Shown: in pieces, positions 23,953 to 35,789 of the stretch | Layout of the letters: every line of letters begins with the position of its first letter | How positions within the stretch are numbered: the stretch's first letter is position 1 | From: Ehretia macrophylla | Lineage: Eukaryota > Streptophyta > Magnoliopsida > Boraginales > Ehretiaceae | Assembly (NCBI GenBank): GCA_037974665.1 | Contig: CM075773.1 | Location: 34,639,080-34,703,079 of the forward strand | DNA length: 64,000 nt | Direction: 5' to 3' | Translations under genes and position numbers: made by a program | Notes under the pieces: generated by a model | The model's database searches: none | Told to the model about the DNA's origin: nothing | Seen by the model: only the letters and a program-made list of their open reading frames with translations

Positions 23953-25314
23953 TCACCAGGCACTCTTCTTCTTCCCACCATGATAACTACGATACCACTT
24001 GACAAACTTCTTCAGCCCCGTCTCCAAATCTGTTGTCGGCTTATACCCGAGCTCCCTCTGTGCTAAACTAATATTCGCGTGCGTGAACTGAACATCTCCA
24101 TTCCTCGGCAATGGCAACACCTTCTTCTTTGCTTTTACTTTCAACAACTTCTCCAATACACTCACTAGCTTCCCAACAGGTACCGGGCTCGTATTCCCCA
24201 GATTATAAATCCTAAACTGTGCAGCGCCCCTCTTCTTTCCTCCGCTCCCCGTGCTCTTCTTCGCGGTATCTAATGCTGCTAAACAACCCTTCACCACGTC
24301 ATCAATGTAGGTAAAATCTCGCGCTACCGTGCCATGATCAGCCCCTTCAAATATCTTAATCTCTTTTCCCCTCAATATATCCTTTGTGAAAAAATAATAC
24401 GCCATATCGGGCCTTCCCCATGGCCCATAAACTGTGAAGAATCGCAACCCGGTAATCGAAAGCCCGTAAATATGATTATACACATGTGCTATTCCTTCAC
24501 CGGCTTTCTTTGTGGCTGCGTATAAGCTTGCTGGTTGGTCTGTTCGATCCTTTTCAGAAAATGGGACTTTCGAATTCAGCCCGTATACTGAGCTCGACGA
24601 GGCCCAAACAATTATGGGCTGAGGATTCGCAGCTTTGCACGCTTCAAGTAAGTTAACAAAGCCCGCTATGTTGCTGTTTACATACGTTTTCGGGCTCTGA
24701 ATTGCGTATCTCACGCCGGCTTGAGCTGCCAAATGCATGACGTGAGAGAAAGCGACCGTATCGAAGAGTTTACGCAGCAAAACGGCGTCGTTCAAGTCGC
24801 CTTCTATTATATAAACAGCCGATCGTTCAAGGAGGGCCTTTCGGGCCCGTTTAAGCCCAACGTCATAGTAAGAATTGAAATTGTCGAGCCCAACGACACC
24901 GTCTCCGCGGCGTTTGACGGCCGCGGAGACATGGGTACCGACGAAGCCGGCGGCGCCGGTGACGAGAACGGAGAAGCCAGTTTTGGTTCTGGGTTTTGCA
25001 GAGGCCCGAACACGACGTTCCCAGTTCGGGCCAAGTTTCGCATGGCTCGAATAAGAGGGTGATGATGCTGACGTGTCGCTTTGAAGGCCACGTCGGCGGT
25101 TGGCGGAGATGGAGGGTGGGGAGATAAACACAAAGAAGAGGAAGAGGATGAAGAGGAAAAGGAAGGACCATAGAGTTAACCTGGGGAGGAGAGCAGAGGA
25201 TTGCAGCCGTAGACGGTGCAGAGTGTACGGCGGTTTGAATTTTCCGGCAGTGGTGGAAGGAATGGCGTCGAACTGAGACAGTATGGGCTTCAATTGGGCC
25301 ATTTGGGCTCCCAT
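23953..25314 (-). CDS. GAE: UDP-glucuronate 4-epimerase, Golgi type II membrane protein
   Basis: Interconverts UDP-glucuronate and UDP-galacturonate, the donor for pectin synthesis, in the Golgi. The intronless frame gives 453 residues, close to the usual 430-460. A short cytosolic N-terminus (with DAIPSTTAGKFKPPYTLHR) is followed by a membrane anchor at about 44-66 (LWSFLFLFILFLFFVFI) and a stem. The extended SDR domain starts with the NAD-binding TGAAGFVG at 119-126. The catalytic Ser region SSSSVYG is at 239-245 and the YxxxK pair is in YAATK, 265-269. RFFTVYGPWGRPDMAYYFFT and FTYIDDVVKGCLAALDTA are family blocks. The C-terminus is basic (GGKKKSAW). The start is the first in-frame Met; a second Met four codons on is possible. 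The N-terminus resembles Arabidopsis GAE1 as I recall it. It looks fully functional. Confidence 0.95.
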   Translation of the reverse strand: MGAQMAQLKPILSQFDAIPSTTAGKFKPPYTLHRLRLQSSALLPRLTLWSFLFLFILFLFFVFISPPSISANRRRGLQSDTSASSPSYSSHAKLGPNWERRVRASAKPRTKTGFSVLVTGAAGFVGTHVSAAVKRRGDGVVGLDNFNSYYDVGLKRARKALLERSAVYIIEGDLNDAVLLRKLFDTVAFSHVMHLAAQAGVRYAIQSPKTYVNSNIAGFVNLLEACKAANPQPIIVWASSSSVYGLNSKVPFSEKDRTDQPASLYAATKKAGEGIAHVYNHIYGLSITGLRFFTVYGPWGRPDMAYYFFTKDILRGKEIKIFEGADHGTVARDFTYIDDVVKGCLAALDTAKKSTGSGGKKRGAAQFRIYNLGNTSPVPVGKLVSVLEKLLKVKAKKKVLPLPRNGDVQFTHANISLAQRELGYKPTTDLETGLKKFVKWYRSYHGGKKKSAW

Positions 25315-26584
25315 AAGATGAAAACTAAAAGTAAAAGTCTAGTCAAAACCCTCACACCTTTATGCCAACTACTTTTTAAACTTGGTCTTCACACACTCAG
25401 TGTGTAACTGCGTGTGTTTTTCTGGGTATGAATTATAGCTGAATTTTACACTAACACTAACATTTGATTTGTTCTTCCCTTTTTTTTTTCCTCTTGATAT
25501 GTATTTTTTTGGTGTTTCGGCATAACACAAGAGGTTTTTATACGCACCAAGTTTATGGTGACGTGGTGGATTGTGGGACTTAGTTTGTTTTATTTTTATA
25601 TTTTATATCCTCGGAAAACAAAAGATTTGATTATTTATTTATTTATTTATTTTCATTTTTTAATTATTATTTTTGGGTGAGATGATGATAGTTTGACAGT
25701 TAGGAAAATTATAGGCTTTGATTGAAGGTTGTGGATTCTATAATTAACTTTGAGAAAAAAAAGGAAAAAAAAACATTTCTGTAATTAACTGCTGGCTAAT
25801 GTTAATGGAGTGTTTTTATTTGGTAATATCTTGGTTGGCAATGAATAGGATTTTCTATGGAGGGTGAAAAAAGCAATGGCATAATTGATTTTTGAATATT
25901 CTCAGAAAAAAAGATTGAAGTCGATTTTAGGAAAAAAGAAAGGAGTTTTACAAAAAAAAATGATTTCTAAATTATCAGTATTTGGTATTTGTCAGCCATA
26001 AAAAGAAAAGTGATTTGGAAAATAAAATAGCCAACTACACGAATTAGAATATTCTCATAATATATAATATTATGAAGAGATTGAATAGAACTAAATTGCC
26101 TAGGTCATTTTATCGTAAATATTTCATTAATTTACTACTATTAGATCTCTTTTATAATGTTGTGAGAGTATGAAAGTCAACTAAATTGTTAATATGTAGT
26201 TAAATCTTTCCATTTACATTTTCATTCATTTTCTTTTACAAGAAATGAGAACATTGAAAACAGTTCAAATGTTAAACTTACCAAAAAATAAAAAATACTA
26301 TATATTTTTTTAAAAAAATTTGAATATCTATTTGTTTTTAGTTAAAAAAAATTAATAAATCCCCATTAAAAAAATATTCATATAGTTAAAAAATTATGTT
26401 TTAGTTAAAAACTCATGGATCTGCATTTGACACTTATCAAAAACTTACTTTTCCAGTTTTCATTTGTTGATTCTTTTCGCAGTTCATTTTAACAAAAAGC
26501 CTGGCAAAATTCATCAAAAGTTTTCACATTAGCCTTTTAGGTTTTCGTTTTGGCTGAAGAAATGCCTAATGTCAAGCTTGAAAG
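25315..26584. other. Epimerase upstream region and AT-rich intergenic DNA
   Basis: The promoter of the epimerase should lie at its left end, at about 25315-25600. A diverged repeat at 25857-26085 reappears at 37427-37720: both contain TGAATATTCTCAGAAAAAA-like, TTTGGTATTTG and CACGAATT blocks in the same order. No gene recognised. Confidence 0.5.
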
Positions 26585-26593
26585 CAAGTAGTC

Positions 26594-27404
26594 TATTGCT
26601 CATGTCTTTTTGCTGCCTCGATCCTACGATGTCACCTCTGATCTTGATTCTTTTATTGTCTCTGCTCAATCATCTATTGCTGATTATAACAAAAGTGACA
26701 AGTTGTTTTGGTCAACTAGTCCGCATGGTAAATTTAGCCTATTTCATACTTGGAATAAAGTCAGGGAAAGAAGTACATTTGCTACCTAGCCTCGTTGTAT
26801 TTGGTTTAAACAATGTGTGCTAAGGCATTCTTTTATCTCATGGATTATAGTACTTGATCGCATCTCTACCAAATAACGTCTTTGTTGTTGGGGTCTGAAT
26901 GTTAACCTGTTTTGTTTGTTGTGTGGTTTGATGAGTGAATCCAGAGACCACTTTTTCTTTTCCTACCCTTTCTCAATGAAAGTTTGGCTGAAGGGGCTAA
27001 GGTACTTTTGTTGCTCTAACTTTCATTTTGTTTGGGATGAAGTTCTTGAGTAGATGACGAATGTCTGTAAGTCGGATTGCCTCCAATCTTCTATTCTTAA
27101 ATATGTTTTCACGGCTACAATTTACCATGTTTGGTGTGAAAGAAATAAAAGGTTTCATGACAATGTCTCCATTGATGAAGATCGAGTTTTTGAGAAAATT
27201 TGTTTTGTTGTAAAACATAGAGTTAAAAATGTTTTAGACATAGAACAAGTTTTACAAACATCATTCTATGTAATTTTTGAAACTTAGATGACAACCAACT
27301 TGTACATAATTGATTGTAGTTTGGTGTCATGGTAGACTATTGTATTTTTGTTTGAGTTTGTTGAGCTTTATTGAGACACTTGCTAAATTAGCAAAAAAAA
27401 CAAA
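26594..27404 (+). mobile_element. 5'-truncated LINE (L1 type), zf-RVT end of ORF2, with TSD
   Basis: Broken frames encode the C-terminal zinc-binding region typical of plant LINE reverse transcriptases: SDKLFWSTSPHGKFS, FCLLCGLMSESRDHFFF and IYHVWCERNKRFH. In-frame stops (for example near 26797 and 26873) show it is dead. The segment ends in an A-rich tail at 27393-27404. The 9-mer CAAGTAGTC occurs right before it (26585-26593) and right after the tail (27405-27413), a target-site duplication that fixes both ends. Length about 810 bases against 5-6 kb for a full element. Confidence 0.8.
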
Positions 27405-27816
27405 CAAGTAGTCATAATTCTTCTTATATCTACATTTACAATTCAGACTTGCTACTTTACAACTTTACATAATTCAGTTATCATAAATGTTTGTACGTAA
27501 ACAACGACACTAAATAGAAGTATAGGTAGAGTGATCAAGTAACGACTTATTGTAATCGAAAATCTTAAGTTCAAATTTATGTATATCTATCTAGGAAACA
27601 GTACTCATATACTAATAATTTTTGTCAGTGGGATTAAACTAATTTTTTATACTAAAAATATTTTAAAAATATATATATTTTTTCAAAAAAAATTAGGGCA
27701 CCAATAGCTTCATCTAATGTATCCATCACAAATGTTACGTAATTCTTAACTAACTTAGAAACATGGCCTGACATGCTGCTTGGAATGAAGCAAAAGTAGA
27801 AGTACAATATGGAAAA

Positions 27817-28880
27817 GAGATAAAACCTTTTGGTCCCTCAAGTTTTAGAAAATGAATTTTTGGTTCCTCAACTTTTGAAAAGTGACTATTTAGTCTATTT
27901 TTTATGGTAGATTGACGAAAAATATTAACTTTTTATGATTTTTCTATTTTACCATTGGACCCATTTTTTTTTTCTCTTGCATGACATTAAAGACACGTTT
28001 GGGATATCACCAAAAAAAAAAAAAATACCAAAAATCACAAAAAAATTCACAAAATATACCTGTCTAAACCAAAACAAAAAAAAAAAAACAATTTCTACAA
28101 AAATGTCTTCAACATCATCATTCACCACAGTTAGAGAAGAAATAAACGGAACAATTATCAAGGTCAAAAATAGGAGATGTTATTGTGGGTCAAAAACAAA
28201 TGTTCGCATATTTGAATCAAAAGACAATCCATATTAATCAGGCTTAAGCTTAGGATTTTAGCATAAAATGAGTGAGAATGCTTTTTATTTGTGTTATTAT
28301 AACTTATTTTTTGCTATTTTTTCAGTTATTGCAATTATTAAAAAAAATGCATTTTCGGTTAGGCTGTTTTCGACTCTTGTATGAAGCTTGTGATCAAATA
28401 TCATAATCAGGCTTAAACTTAAGGTTTTAGCATAAAATGAGTGAGAATGCTTTTTATTCGTGTTATTATAACATATTTTTTGTCTCTTGATTCAAATATG
28501 CGAACAGTTGCTTTTGATCCACAATAACATTTCCTATTTTCGAACTTGATAATTGTTTTCATTATTTCTTCTCTATCTGTGGTGAATGATAATGTTAAAG
28601 ACATTTTGTAGAAATTGTATTTTTATTTTTGTTTTGGTTTGGACAGATATATTTTGTGAATTTTTTTTATTTTTGGTGATATCCCAAACGTGTCTTTAAT
28701 ATCATGCAGAAGAGAGAAAATTGATCCAAGAGTAAAATAAAAAAATCATAAAAAATTAATATTTTCCATCAATCTACTGTAAAAAAAAAAAAAAGAAAGA
28801 TTAAATAGTCACTTTTCAAAAGTTAAAAGACCAAAATGTTCATTTCTTAAAACTTGAGGGACCAAATTTTTTTTTATCTC
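27817..28880. mobile_element. Long foldback element; both arms carry a half GRF-type zinc finger
   Basis: The left arm (27817-28234) and right arm (28472-28880) are inverted copies about 410 bases long. Both start GAGATAAAA and then TTTGGTCCCTCAAGTTTT from the outside. Each arm contains, reading towards the centre, an ATG and a short frame: on the plus strand at 28103-28237 with MSSTSSFTTVREEI and NRRCYCGSKTNVRIFESKD, on the minus strand at 28604 downwards with MSLTLSFTTDREEI and NRKCYCGSKATVRIFESRD. CxCG followed by VRIFES resembles the first half of a GRF zinc finger. The spacer holds two direct copies of a 77-base unit (28236-28313 and 28405-28481). I found no clean TSD. Probably a Mutator-type element with a captured or native exon. 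Confidence 0.7.
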
Positions 28881-30505
28881 AAGGTAGAAAAGTAAAGAAA
28901 CCCTTTGGATGTGGCTTTCGGGAATAATAATAATAATATAATGATAATAATAATAATGATATAATGATAATAATAAGACTGCTGCTTGTGATGCAGATTT
29001 TGTGGTTAAAGATACACCTATGAAGACACAAACAACGATCACATCATGTGCGGATCCAGCATGCTAGCTGAAATTATGCTAATTTCATGCTTTAAGCGGA
29101 GAAAGGAAACAAAAGGATTGACTCATAATGAGGCAATACATGCCTATATAGTATCAGAAAACTTTTCAAAACGTGTTGCCGTTTTATGTCCTTTTGACAC
29201 ATGTTATTATTGTTACATATAATGGTGACAATTGTATCTTTTTTAATAGACCTCAAATGCAATTTGGACTGTTTTTAAGACAATTTCTTGTACAATTTGC
29301 TATTTTTCTTTCTTTCTCTCTCTCTCAATCTTAGTTTACTTTTTCTTTTTTTGCTAGGTTAACAAGTAATATAGTAAACTTCAAAACAATTACCAAAAAG
29401 GGGTGTATAGATATCCTTTAGCACCAACGAAAGAACTATATTTTCTTTATACTTTTTCTGGTTTCCCATCTTTCACTATGTAGGGCTCTTTATCCTTTGT
29501 CCCTCGCCACCTTCTTTGCATTTATTTCAAGTGGATTGAAAGTCCATTTTGCGTAGCTTGCCAACACTAAATTTATTTGAAGAAAGCTTCACATGTATGT
29601 TGTTTTGCTAGTATAGGGAATATTTGTAGGCTATCTAATTATTTATATAATCATTGAGAAAATTGATAAAAAAAAAAACTATAAGAAATCATAATATACA
29701 AAGATTAATAAGTTAACAGAAACCAACTTGGCAAAACTATGACACCTTCTGTAGCCACTAGGCATTGGGTCTAATTGTATGACTCTCGTTTTATGTGTGA
29801 GAAGTTTCATAATCAATTTTTAGAGTATAAAATATCTTAAGTGATGTAAAATTAATTTAGGTCTTCCTTGAATTAAAAAAGAAAATTATTTTCTCTACAC
29901 TGAAAAGACAACAAATGTACGATCGAACAAGTGTATTATTATTATTATTATTATTATTTTGTTTTTGGGGTCAGTAATAATGTCATCCAACATCGGTTAC
30001 ATCAAAGTTCCTAAGGAGCAAATCTGCAAGTTCCATGGGAGGATCTACCAACCAAAGGGAAGGCCAGACCTATATCTTGCGTGGCTAGTAACCCAATTTG
30101 CCATCGAAGTCACCTTGGTTCTTAGCATTATCAGTAATTCAATCACGGCCAGATGCATTTAGGGGACAGTGAGAGCTGATCCCGAGTCGAAAATCTTTTA
30201 TGAGTAAGTTGAGTTGTATTTTATCGAAAAACCTGCATTTGATAAGTATTTTAGGCTAAAAAATTAATTTAATTTACACACACAAAAAAAAATATACATG
30301 CATATAGGTATTAAATTATAATTTTTTTGTTCTTACTGAACAAAAATAATAAATCCACCCTTGAATTCAATAGATCTTTATCAAATGACCTTGTGACGGT
30401 CATTGAGTCAAGAGAGAACCAATTGAGGTTCCCTTTCTTTTTTTCCCATTTTTGTTTTTAGTGGAACATCGTCAATGACCAATCATAGATTTACAAGGAA
30501 ATTAT
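28881..30505. other. Intergenic, no gene recognised
   Basis: AT-rich, with AAT/ATA microsatellites at 28925-28977 and an (ATT)n run at 29935-29960. A frame at 29959-30162 has no recognised domain. A block near 29770-29875 containing GACTCTCGTTTTATGTGTGA resembles 62290-62395, so a dispersed repeat is likely there. Confidence 0.5.
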
Positions 30506-31450
30506 TGTTAGAGTTAGTGCCTTAAAAGCCAAATCAATTGTAATTTACTAGGACACAAATATTCTATTATATTTCATTTATGGGCAGATTATTTATCTTT
30601 ATTAATGTGTTGATTAATTTAAATAAAGTCCTGAGAATTATATTTGTCAATCTCATTCTTAAGGAGTTAAGAATATGAATAATAGGATTTACTATAAATA
30701 ATTTATTCTAAAATAGTCCCTAACCAGAGGATAAATTAATTGGGTGTTAATTTATCTGGATAGATTAGCATACAGTCTATCATCTAGTTAATATAAGATA
30801 TTAGATAGGATAACGAGTCTCATGTTGTACTGATAGATGTATAAGTGATGATTGAGAATATATCACTGGACTTGACCGATAATATATATCGAATTGCGGG
30901 GATCATCAATAATTCGATATATTATATATAATGTAGAAATATTCTTTTGACCTGAGACACTATATATATCTTGTGTATGGCAGTATGGGATACTACAATT
31001 TGCTAATACTAAAGCCCGATTCTAATCACTGACTGGTATATGTACTCGGTGGTCGTGGTTCCTACATAGGAATATATGCGTGTGCGATATGAAACCATTC
31101 GCTTAGGGGTCCTATGCGATCCATTAATTAAGTAACCGAAAATTCTTGGCCGAGGTTAAATAATAGATGGCGTTCTATTATTTATTTGCGAGTTACTAAA
31201 TTAATTGGATTAGGTCATATGATTAACCAAAAAATATTGACATCCCTATCCACGACTCTAGTTAATCGGGACATTTAAAAAGGAAGGAATTAATTATACA
31301 ATAATTATATATTTGCAGGGTTTGTGCAATTTTACTTCGTCGTTAATTGAGTAGTCGTAATATATTGTAAGGTGTCATTCACGACTTGTGGGATATTAAT
31401 TGAATTAATATTAATATACCATCAAGAAGAACTCCCTCTCCATCGCTGAA
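30506..31450 (+). mobile_element. Copia-like LTR relic (probable solo or partial LTR)
   Basis: The sequence starts TGTTAGAGTTAGTGCC and has the block order I associate with long Copia-type plant LTRs: AGTCCTGAGAATTATATTTG, TATCACTGGACTTGACC, TTCTTTTGACCTGAGACA and AATAGATGGCGTTCTATTAT. No internal coding region adjoins it. The right end is uncertain and I could not confirm a TSD, so age cannot be judged. Confidence 0.5.
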
Positions 31451-31926
31451 AATCTTTAGCTAATCAGGCTTATCTCTTCTTCTCGTGTAAGGCTCAATCA
31501 ATCAAAAACTATCTAACCTACAAGTGAGAGACGTGTTAAACACAATAAATAAATATAATAATCATCTCTCTAGCAGTTTAAACTTTTAGATGAGTTGGTC
31601 ACTTAATAATCTCAAACTAACGCATTGACAAACACTTCTTCCTTGATTACAAACCAATTAAAAATCTTCTCTCTTAAAGAGTACGCTATAATTGTGTCAA
31701 AATTATAATCGAATGATTTTGGTTCAAATAATTTCGATAAATAATAAATCGTTTCAAAAGGACACGAATTCCAAAACTTAAAAGACCCAAAAATAGTAAT
31801 TAAAAATCCATAAGGATAGTTATGGAAATTTGTTGATGAAGTTGGCTTAAATTATGAGAGCTTATAAGCTCAAAAAATTGAAATGAATAAGCTCTTTTTA
31901 AACTTCTACATTCTAGTTTACAATTA

Positions 31927-32295
31927 GGGTAAATTTCACACTTAGTCCCTATTGTTTATAACTTTTTTTAAATTGGTCCTTAATATTCTAAAAAAATCAT
32001 ATTAGTCCCCAATGTTTATAAAGTGATTCAAATTGGTTCTTATTGTTCAAAACTAGCTAATTTAGTCCTTATTATTTTTTATAAAATTTAATCTAGTCCC
32101 TAAATAGAGGTTATGTATAAGGACTTGATTGAATTTTTTAAAAAAATAATAGGGACCAAATTGGTTAAGTTTGAATAATATGGACCATTTTGAATAAGTT
32201 TTATAAACATTAGGGACCACTATGATTTTTTTGAAATATTAGAGACTATATTGAAAAAATATGTAAACAATGGAGACTAAGTGTGAAATTTACCC
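31927..32295. mobile_element. Hairpin MITE, Mutator-like, copy 1
   Basis: Ends are GGGTAAATTTCACACTTAGT and its inverse, and almost all 369 bases pair with themselves, with repeated TTAGTCCCTA and TAGGGACCA-type blocks. Flanks TTTACAATTA (31917-31926) and TTTAGAATTA (32296-32305) are a 10-bp TSD with one mismatch. Related copy at 45466-45867. Confidence 0.8.
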
Positions 32296-32305
32296 TTTAG
32301 AATTA

Positions 32306-33600
32306 CAAGCTATTTTGACAAAATATGAGCTTACCCAAGCACCCTCTATATAAGTTTTAACTCCATTTGGTTTTAAGTCTTATACTCTATTTGACCTAAT
32401 TGTAAAATTTTAGTTTTTGAACTGTAAATCTTTCTTCTGTATAACTTTTATTAGAAGCGCAGTTGAACAAAAATCATTAATTGTTTAGCTTATGTTGGAA
32501 AACGTTGGGTTTTAAAAAATTTTGAGGGTAATATTTAATTTTTAAAAATATGGAGGGGTATATTTGAGAAAGAAAAAGAAAAAGAAAAACAGCTTCCCGT
32601 ATTATGTAAAAATAATTTTGCAAAAACCTTTTTTGAAAAGCTACGATTTGGAGTTTCTTATTTTTTAATTTTTTTTAGCTCAACTTTTACTAAAAACTCT
32701 TTCAAAAATGAAGCAAATATGTTAATTTCAACTTCTAAACTCAAAAAAGATTAAGTGTTTAAAAGTTAGGCCAAATAGAGCTTAATTAATGTTTTAGCCG
32801 TTCAAATTTTGCCAATGGTTCAATTTATCCACTAAACTATTCGAAAGAAAGAAAAACGGAAGCTGCCCCTTTTGTCAAGCTTGCTATCTTAATTTAGTGT
32901 TCAAGATGGAGGTCTTGCGAGTAAAACTCTGAAGCTCAAGTCCGATCCCACCCTTTTATATGATGATCTCTTCATTTGTATGTTGGATTCTTCCTAATCT
33001 ATATTGCTTTGTACTTTCATGAACTTTTTATTTGTATGAGTTCTTTATATTCTCGCCAATCATATATCGTATATTAGTTTATTATTATATATAATTAGTC
33101 AAGAATTGTTTGTTAAATTATACGAGTTCTTTTATTATTGCCAGTCATATATTAATTTTTGAGTGGATCATTTTTTTTTTCTAATTAAGCAATTATATTC
33201 ATTCAAATCAACTCAAAAACATTTACAAGATCAAACCAAAAGGAAACCAAGGTAACAGGAATACCCTTAACCGATACAACAATAAATCTCCTAAGCTCCA
33301 GTTAGTACTAATTTCTCTATTAATTTTTTTTTTTATCATCATAATGCGAACTGTGCCTACAAAAAAATCCAATTTTTCCACCAAACTTTCCAATTTTATC
33401 AATTTTTGAATAAAACCCAATTTACAATTTAGATAATCTTAGTTGCATAATTAAATTACAATAACATTTTATTTATCTAAACTTTCCAATTCATCCAAAA
33501 ATTAAACGCTTGTCAAGATAAACAACACAAACAAGTCGATTAAATAACACTTCTAACTTCAAAGAGAATGCACAAACATAATATATCTTCTTTTTCTTTT
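32306..33600. other. Intergenic, no gene recognised
   Basis: AT-rich DNA with homopolymer runs. A reverse frame at 33223-33420 has no domain. The last few hundred bases before 33668 probably include the 3' UTR of the acyltransferase gene. Confidence 0.5.
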
Positions 33601-33667
33601 TTTTTTTTCAGCAAACACAACATATCATTAATTAACAACTTCTTGCTAATATTGAAACTTCAAATTC

Positions 33668-35531
33668 CTAAAAACTTGGACTAGAAGCAAATGCAAGAAA
33701 TTCCGGGTCATTCTGAAATATGGACATGACTTGCTCTTCCAAAGTAACCAATGCTTCTATTCCATCCAGATTGTCATTATCCATCAACAAGAAAAAATTG
33801 TTATATGGTGCAGCTGCAAAACTCACCCTTATAGGTCTTCCCCATCCAAAATCTATACGGTACGTTGGGAATTTGCAGAAGCTACTGCAAATATACCCAT
33901 TAAAATTCTCATCTTGCATTGTTGTTAACCGTTGAGCGTTTTCAAGAATCGTCGAGACAAGGCCATTTGCATCTATCCCTTTGTATTTCTCGTAATGTAG
34001 TACTTTTTCCCTCCTTATTTCGCTAACTAGTCTAGCGAAATTCACCTCTTTTTCATCACCCGTTGATACGGAAAAGTTTGAAGCAAGATTTCCTGCATAA
34101 TTATTTTGTGTGGCTGCAGGTAGCCGCATCAGTTGGCGCAAGTTCACAATGAAGGCTAACGCAGATGGTTTGAATGATCCAGTGTATACCATGGCTGCGG
34201 ACATGGCACATTTGTAAAGAAGTGCACTCACAACCTCAACTCGGGTAGGGTTCTGCACTCCTACTTGAGCAGCAGCCTTAGCTTTTAGTTCACTTAATTT
34301 CTTGGAATCAAATACATACCTTCTAGTAATACAATGATGCCCTTGTTTCAGATCTGCTGATCCAATTGATAAATCATGTTTAGGGGGTAAGATAGATGCT
34401 CCAATAAAATGTGGAAACGACTTTTCTTCAACATCACTTGATTGACCACGTGCCAGAGCAGCCCAATCATTGATGAAGTTGCATAATGTGTGTCCATCAC
34501 CAAGCTTATGAGCCATGCACACGCTAAGACCTTTTCCCCCACAATCAAAATGGCTAAGTTGAGCAACAACAAGACTAGGTTGATCATCACTGACACTTCT
34601 CCAAGGTAAGCCACTTGGATATACGATATCTTGGGCATTAACGTTATCAGCATTTAGAATTTCAGTCATTGTACAATGTTTGATCCTCGCTTCAATGAAT
34701 GTAGCTCCCGTGTCGCTGCAATTAATGGAGATGTCGTCTTTTAGTTTTCCAGCAAATGGATAGTAAGAGGCCAGAGCTTTTGATAGTGATTCCTCAAGAA
34801 TAGAAGAGGTTTGATCTGTTGGAAATCAAGCTAAAAAATCAAATACAATGCTGGAGCTGAGAAACTTTAAAGATACTAGATTTGAAGAAAATTCAAAGAT
34901 GACAGAAAAGTCCAGATTGTACAACTGGAAGATCTAAGAAGATCAAATTTAGGCAGTAAAGGTTGAATCAAACAACTTAAGCCAGTTCATGTTTAGATTA
35001 CGAAACTAAAAATTCTAAGGATACATTTTAACTATAAATATGAGTTGTATGTAACAATTATAATCAGAGCAAAGCTCCACAAGCAGGAGTAAAAGCTCCA
35101 AATCACAAGAGAGCCATAGAGCTCCAAATCACAAGAGAGCCAAAGAGCTCTAAAACAAGAGTCATGATATATCTATAGAGAATCATGATATCCACAAAAA
35201 AAAAAAAAAAAAGTAGAGATATTCTCCCACAACGTAGAGATATATTCTAACCAAAATCACATCATCAAAAAATAAAAATATACTCTAGTTTCCCATCAAG
35301 AAATGCAAAATTCACAATTCTCCCCATTGTCCAAATTTTAACATGATAACTAGTGTAATTACCTGGGCGTTTATGGTGTGGGTTGGGATAGAAACATGCC
35401 ATGGGCATATACGTGTTTTTCATGAGTTGATCCATTAAAGAGAGCTTGTAATTTCTGAGTGAAGGTGGTGTTAAAACCGAGGGTTTTACCAACTTTTTGG
35501 AAATCAATTGAAGAAACATCGATGAAGCCAT
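33668..35531 (-). CDS. BAHD acyltransferase (vinorine synthase-like clade), paralogue A
   Basis: BAHD enzymes transfer acyl groups from acyl-CoA to alcohols or amines of secondary metabolites in the cytosol; the substrate cannot be read from sequence. Two exons, 35363-35531 and 33668-34815, joined in phase 1, give 438 residues, the normal family size. HXXXD is H159-KLG-D163; DFGWG is at 378-382 (RIDFGWGRPIRV). The start MASSMFLQLISKKLVKPSV is chosen over an ATG six codons upstream because paralogue B starts MASSRLQLISKKLVKPSV. The 547-base intron (34816-35362) consists almost wholly of a solo LTR at 34817-35343; its donor lies in former coding sequence, and its acceptor AG is formed at the LTR/host junction. 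Without splicing the frame would be broken, so the gene is either rescued by splicing or disabled. All motifs are intact and no stop lies in either exon. Confidence 0.88.
34817..35343 (+). mobile_element. Solo LTR forming the intron of BAHD paralogue A
   Basis: Begins TGTTGGAAATCAAGC and ends CCAAATTTTAACA. It is the same LTR as those at 42037-42529 and 43329-43787, in the opposite orientation to that element. Flanks TGATC (34812-34816) and TGATA (35344-35348) look like a 5-bp TSD with one difference. No internal region remains, so it is a solo LTR of a small Copia-like family. Relative to the gene it lies antisense. Confidence 0.85.
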
Positions 35532-35789
35532 TTGCAAACTTTCATCCAAACTTAATTTGCTAACTCATCATGCAAGTGTATAGATGGTCGGAAAACATAT
35601 CCCCCGACAAAGTATCGAAAATTTGGACGGTTCACGAGATTCGCGGACCCACGTCCTCTTCAGTGCAAACAGCTTCACCTAATTTTATTTTATTTTACTT
35701 GGAAAACAAAAAAAATATCATTAAAATACAAAATCAACATCAGTTACAAAGCTCCATCAAACAAAAAAAGCTCAACTAACTCACCCAGT

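Noticed and set aside
24721-25171. Frames on both strands overlapping the epimerase gene
   Set aside because: Shadows of the GC-richer N-terminal half of the epimerase coding sequence.
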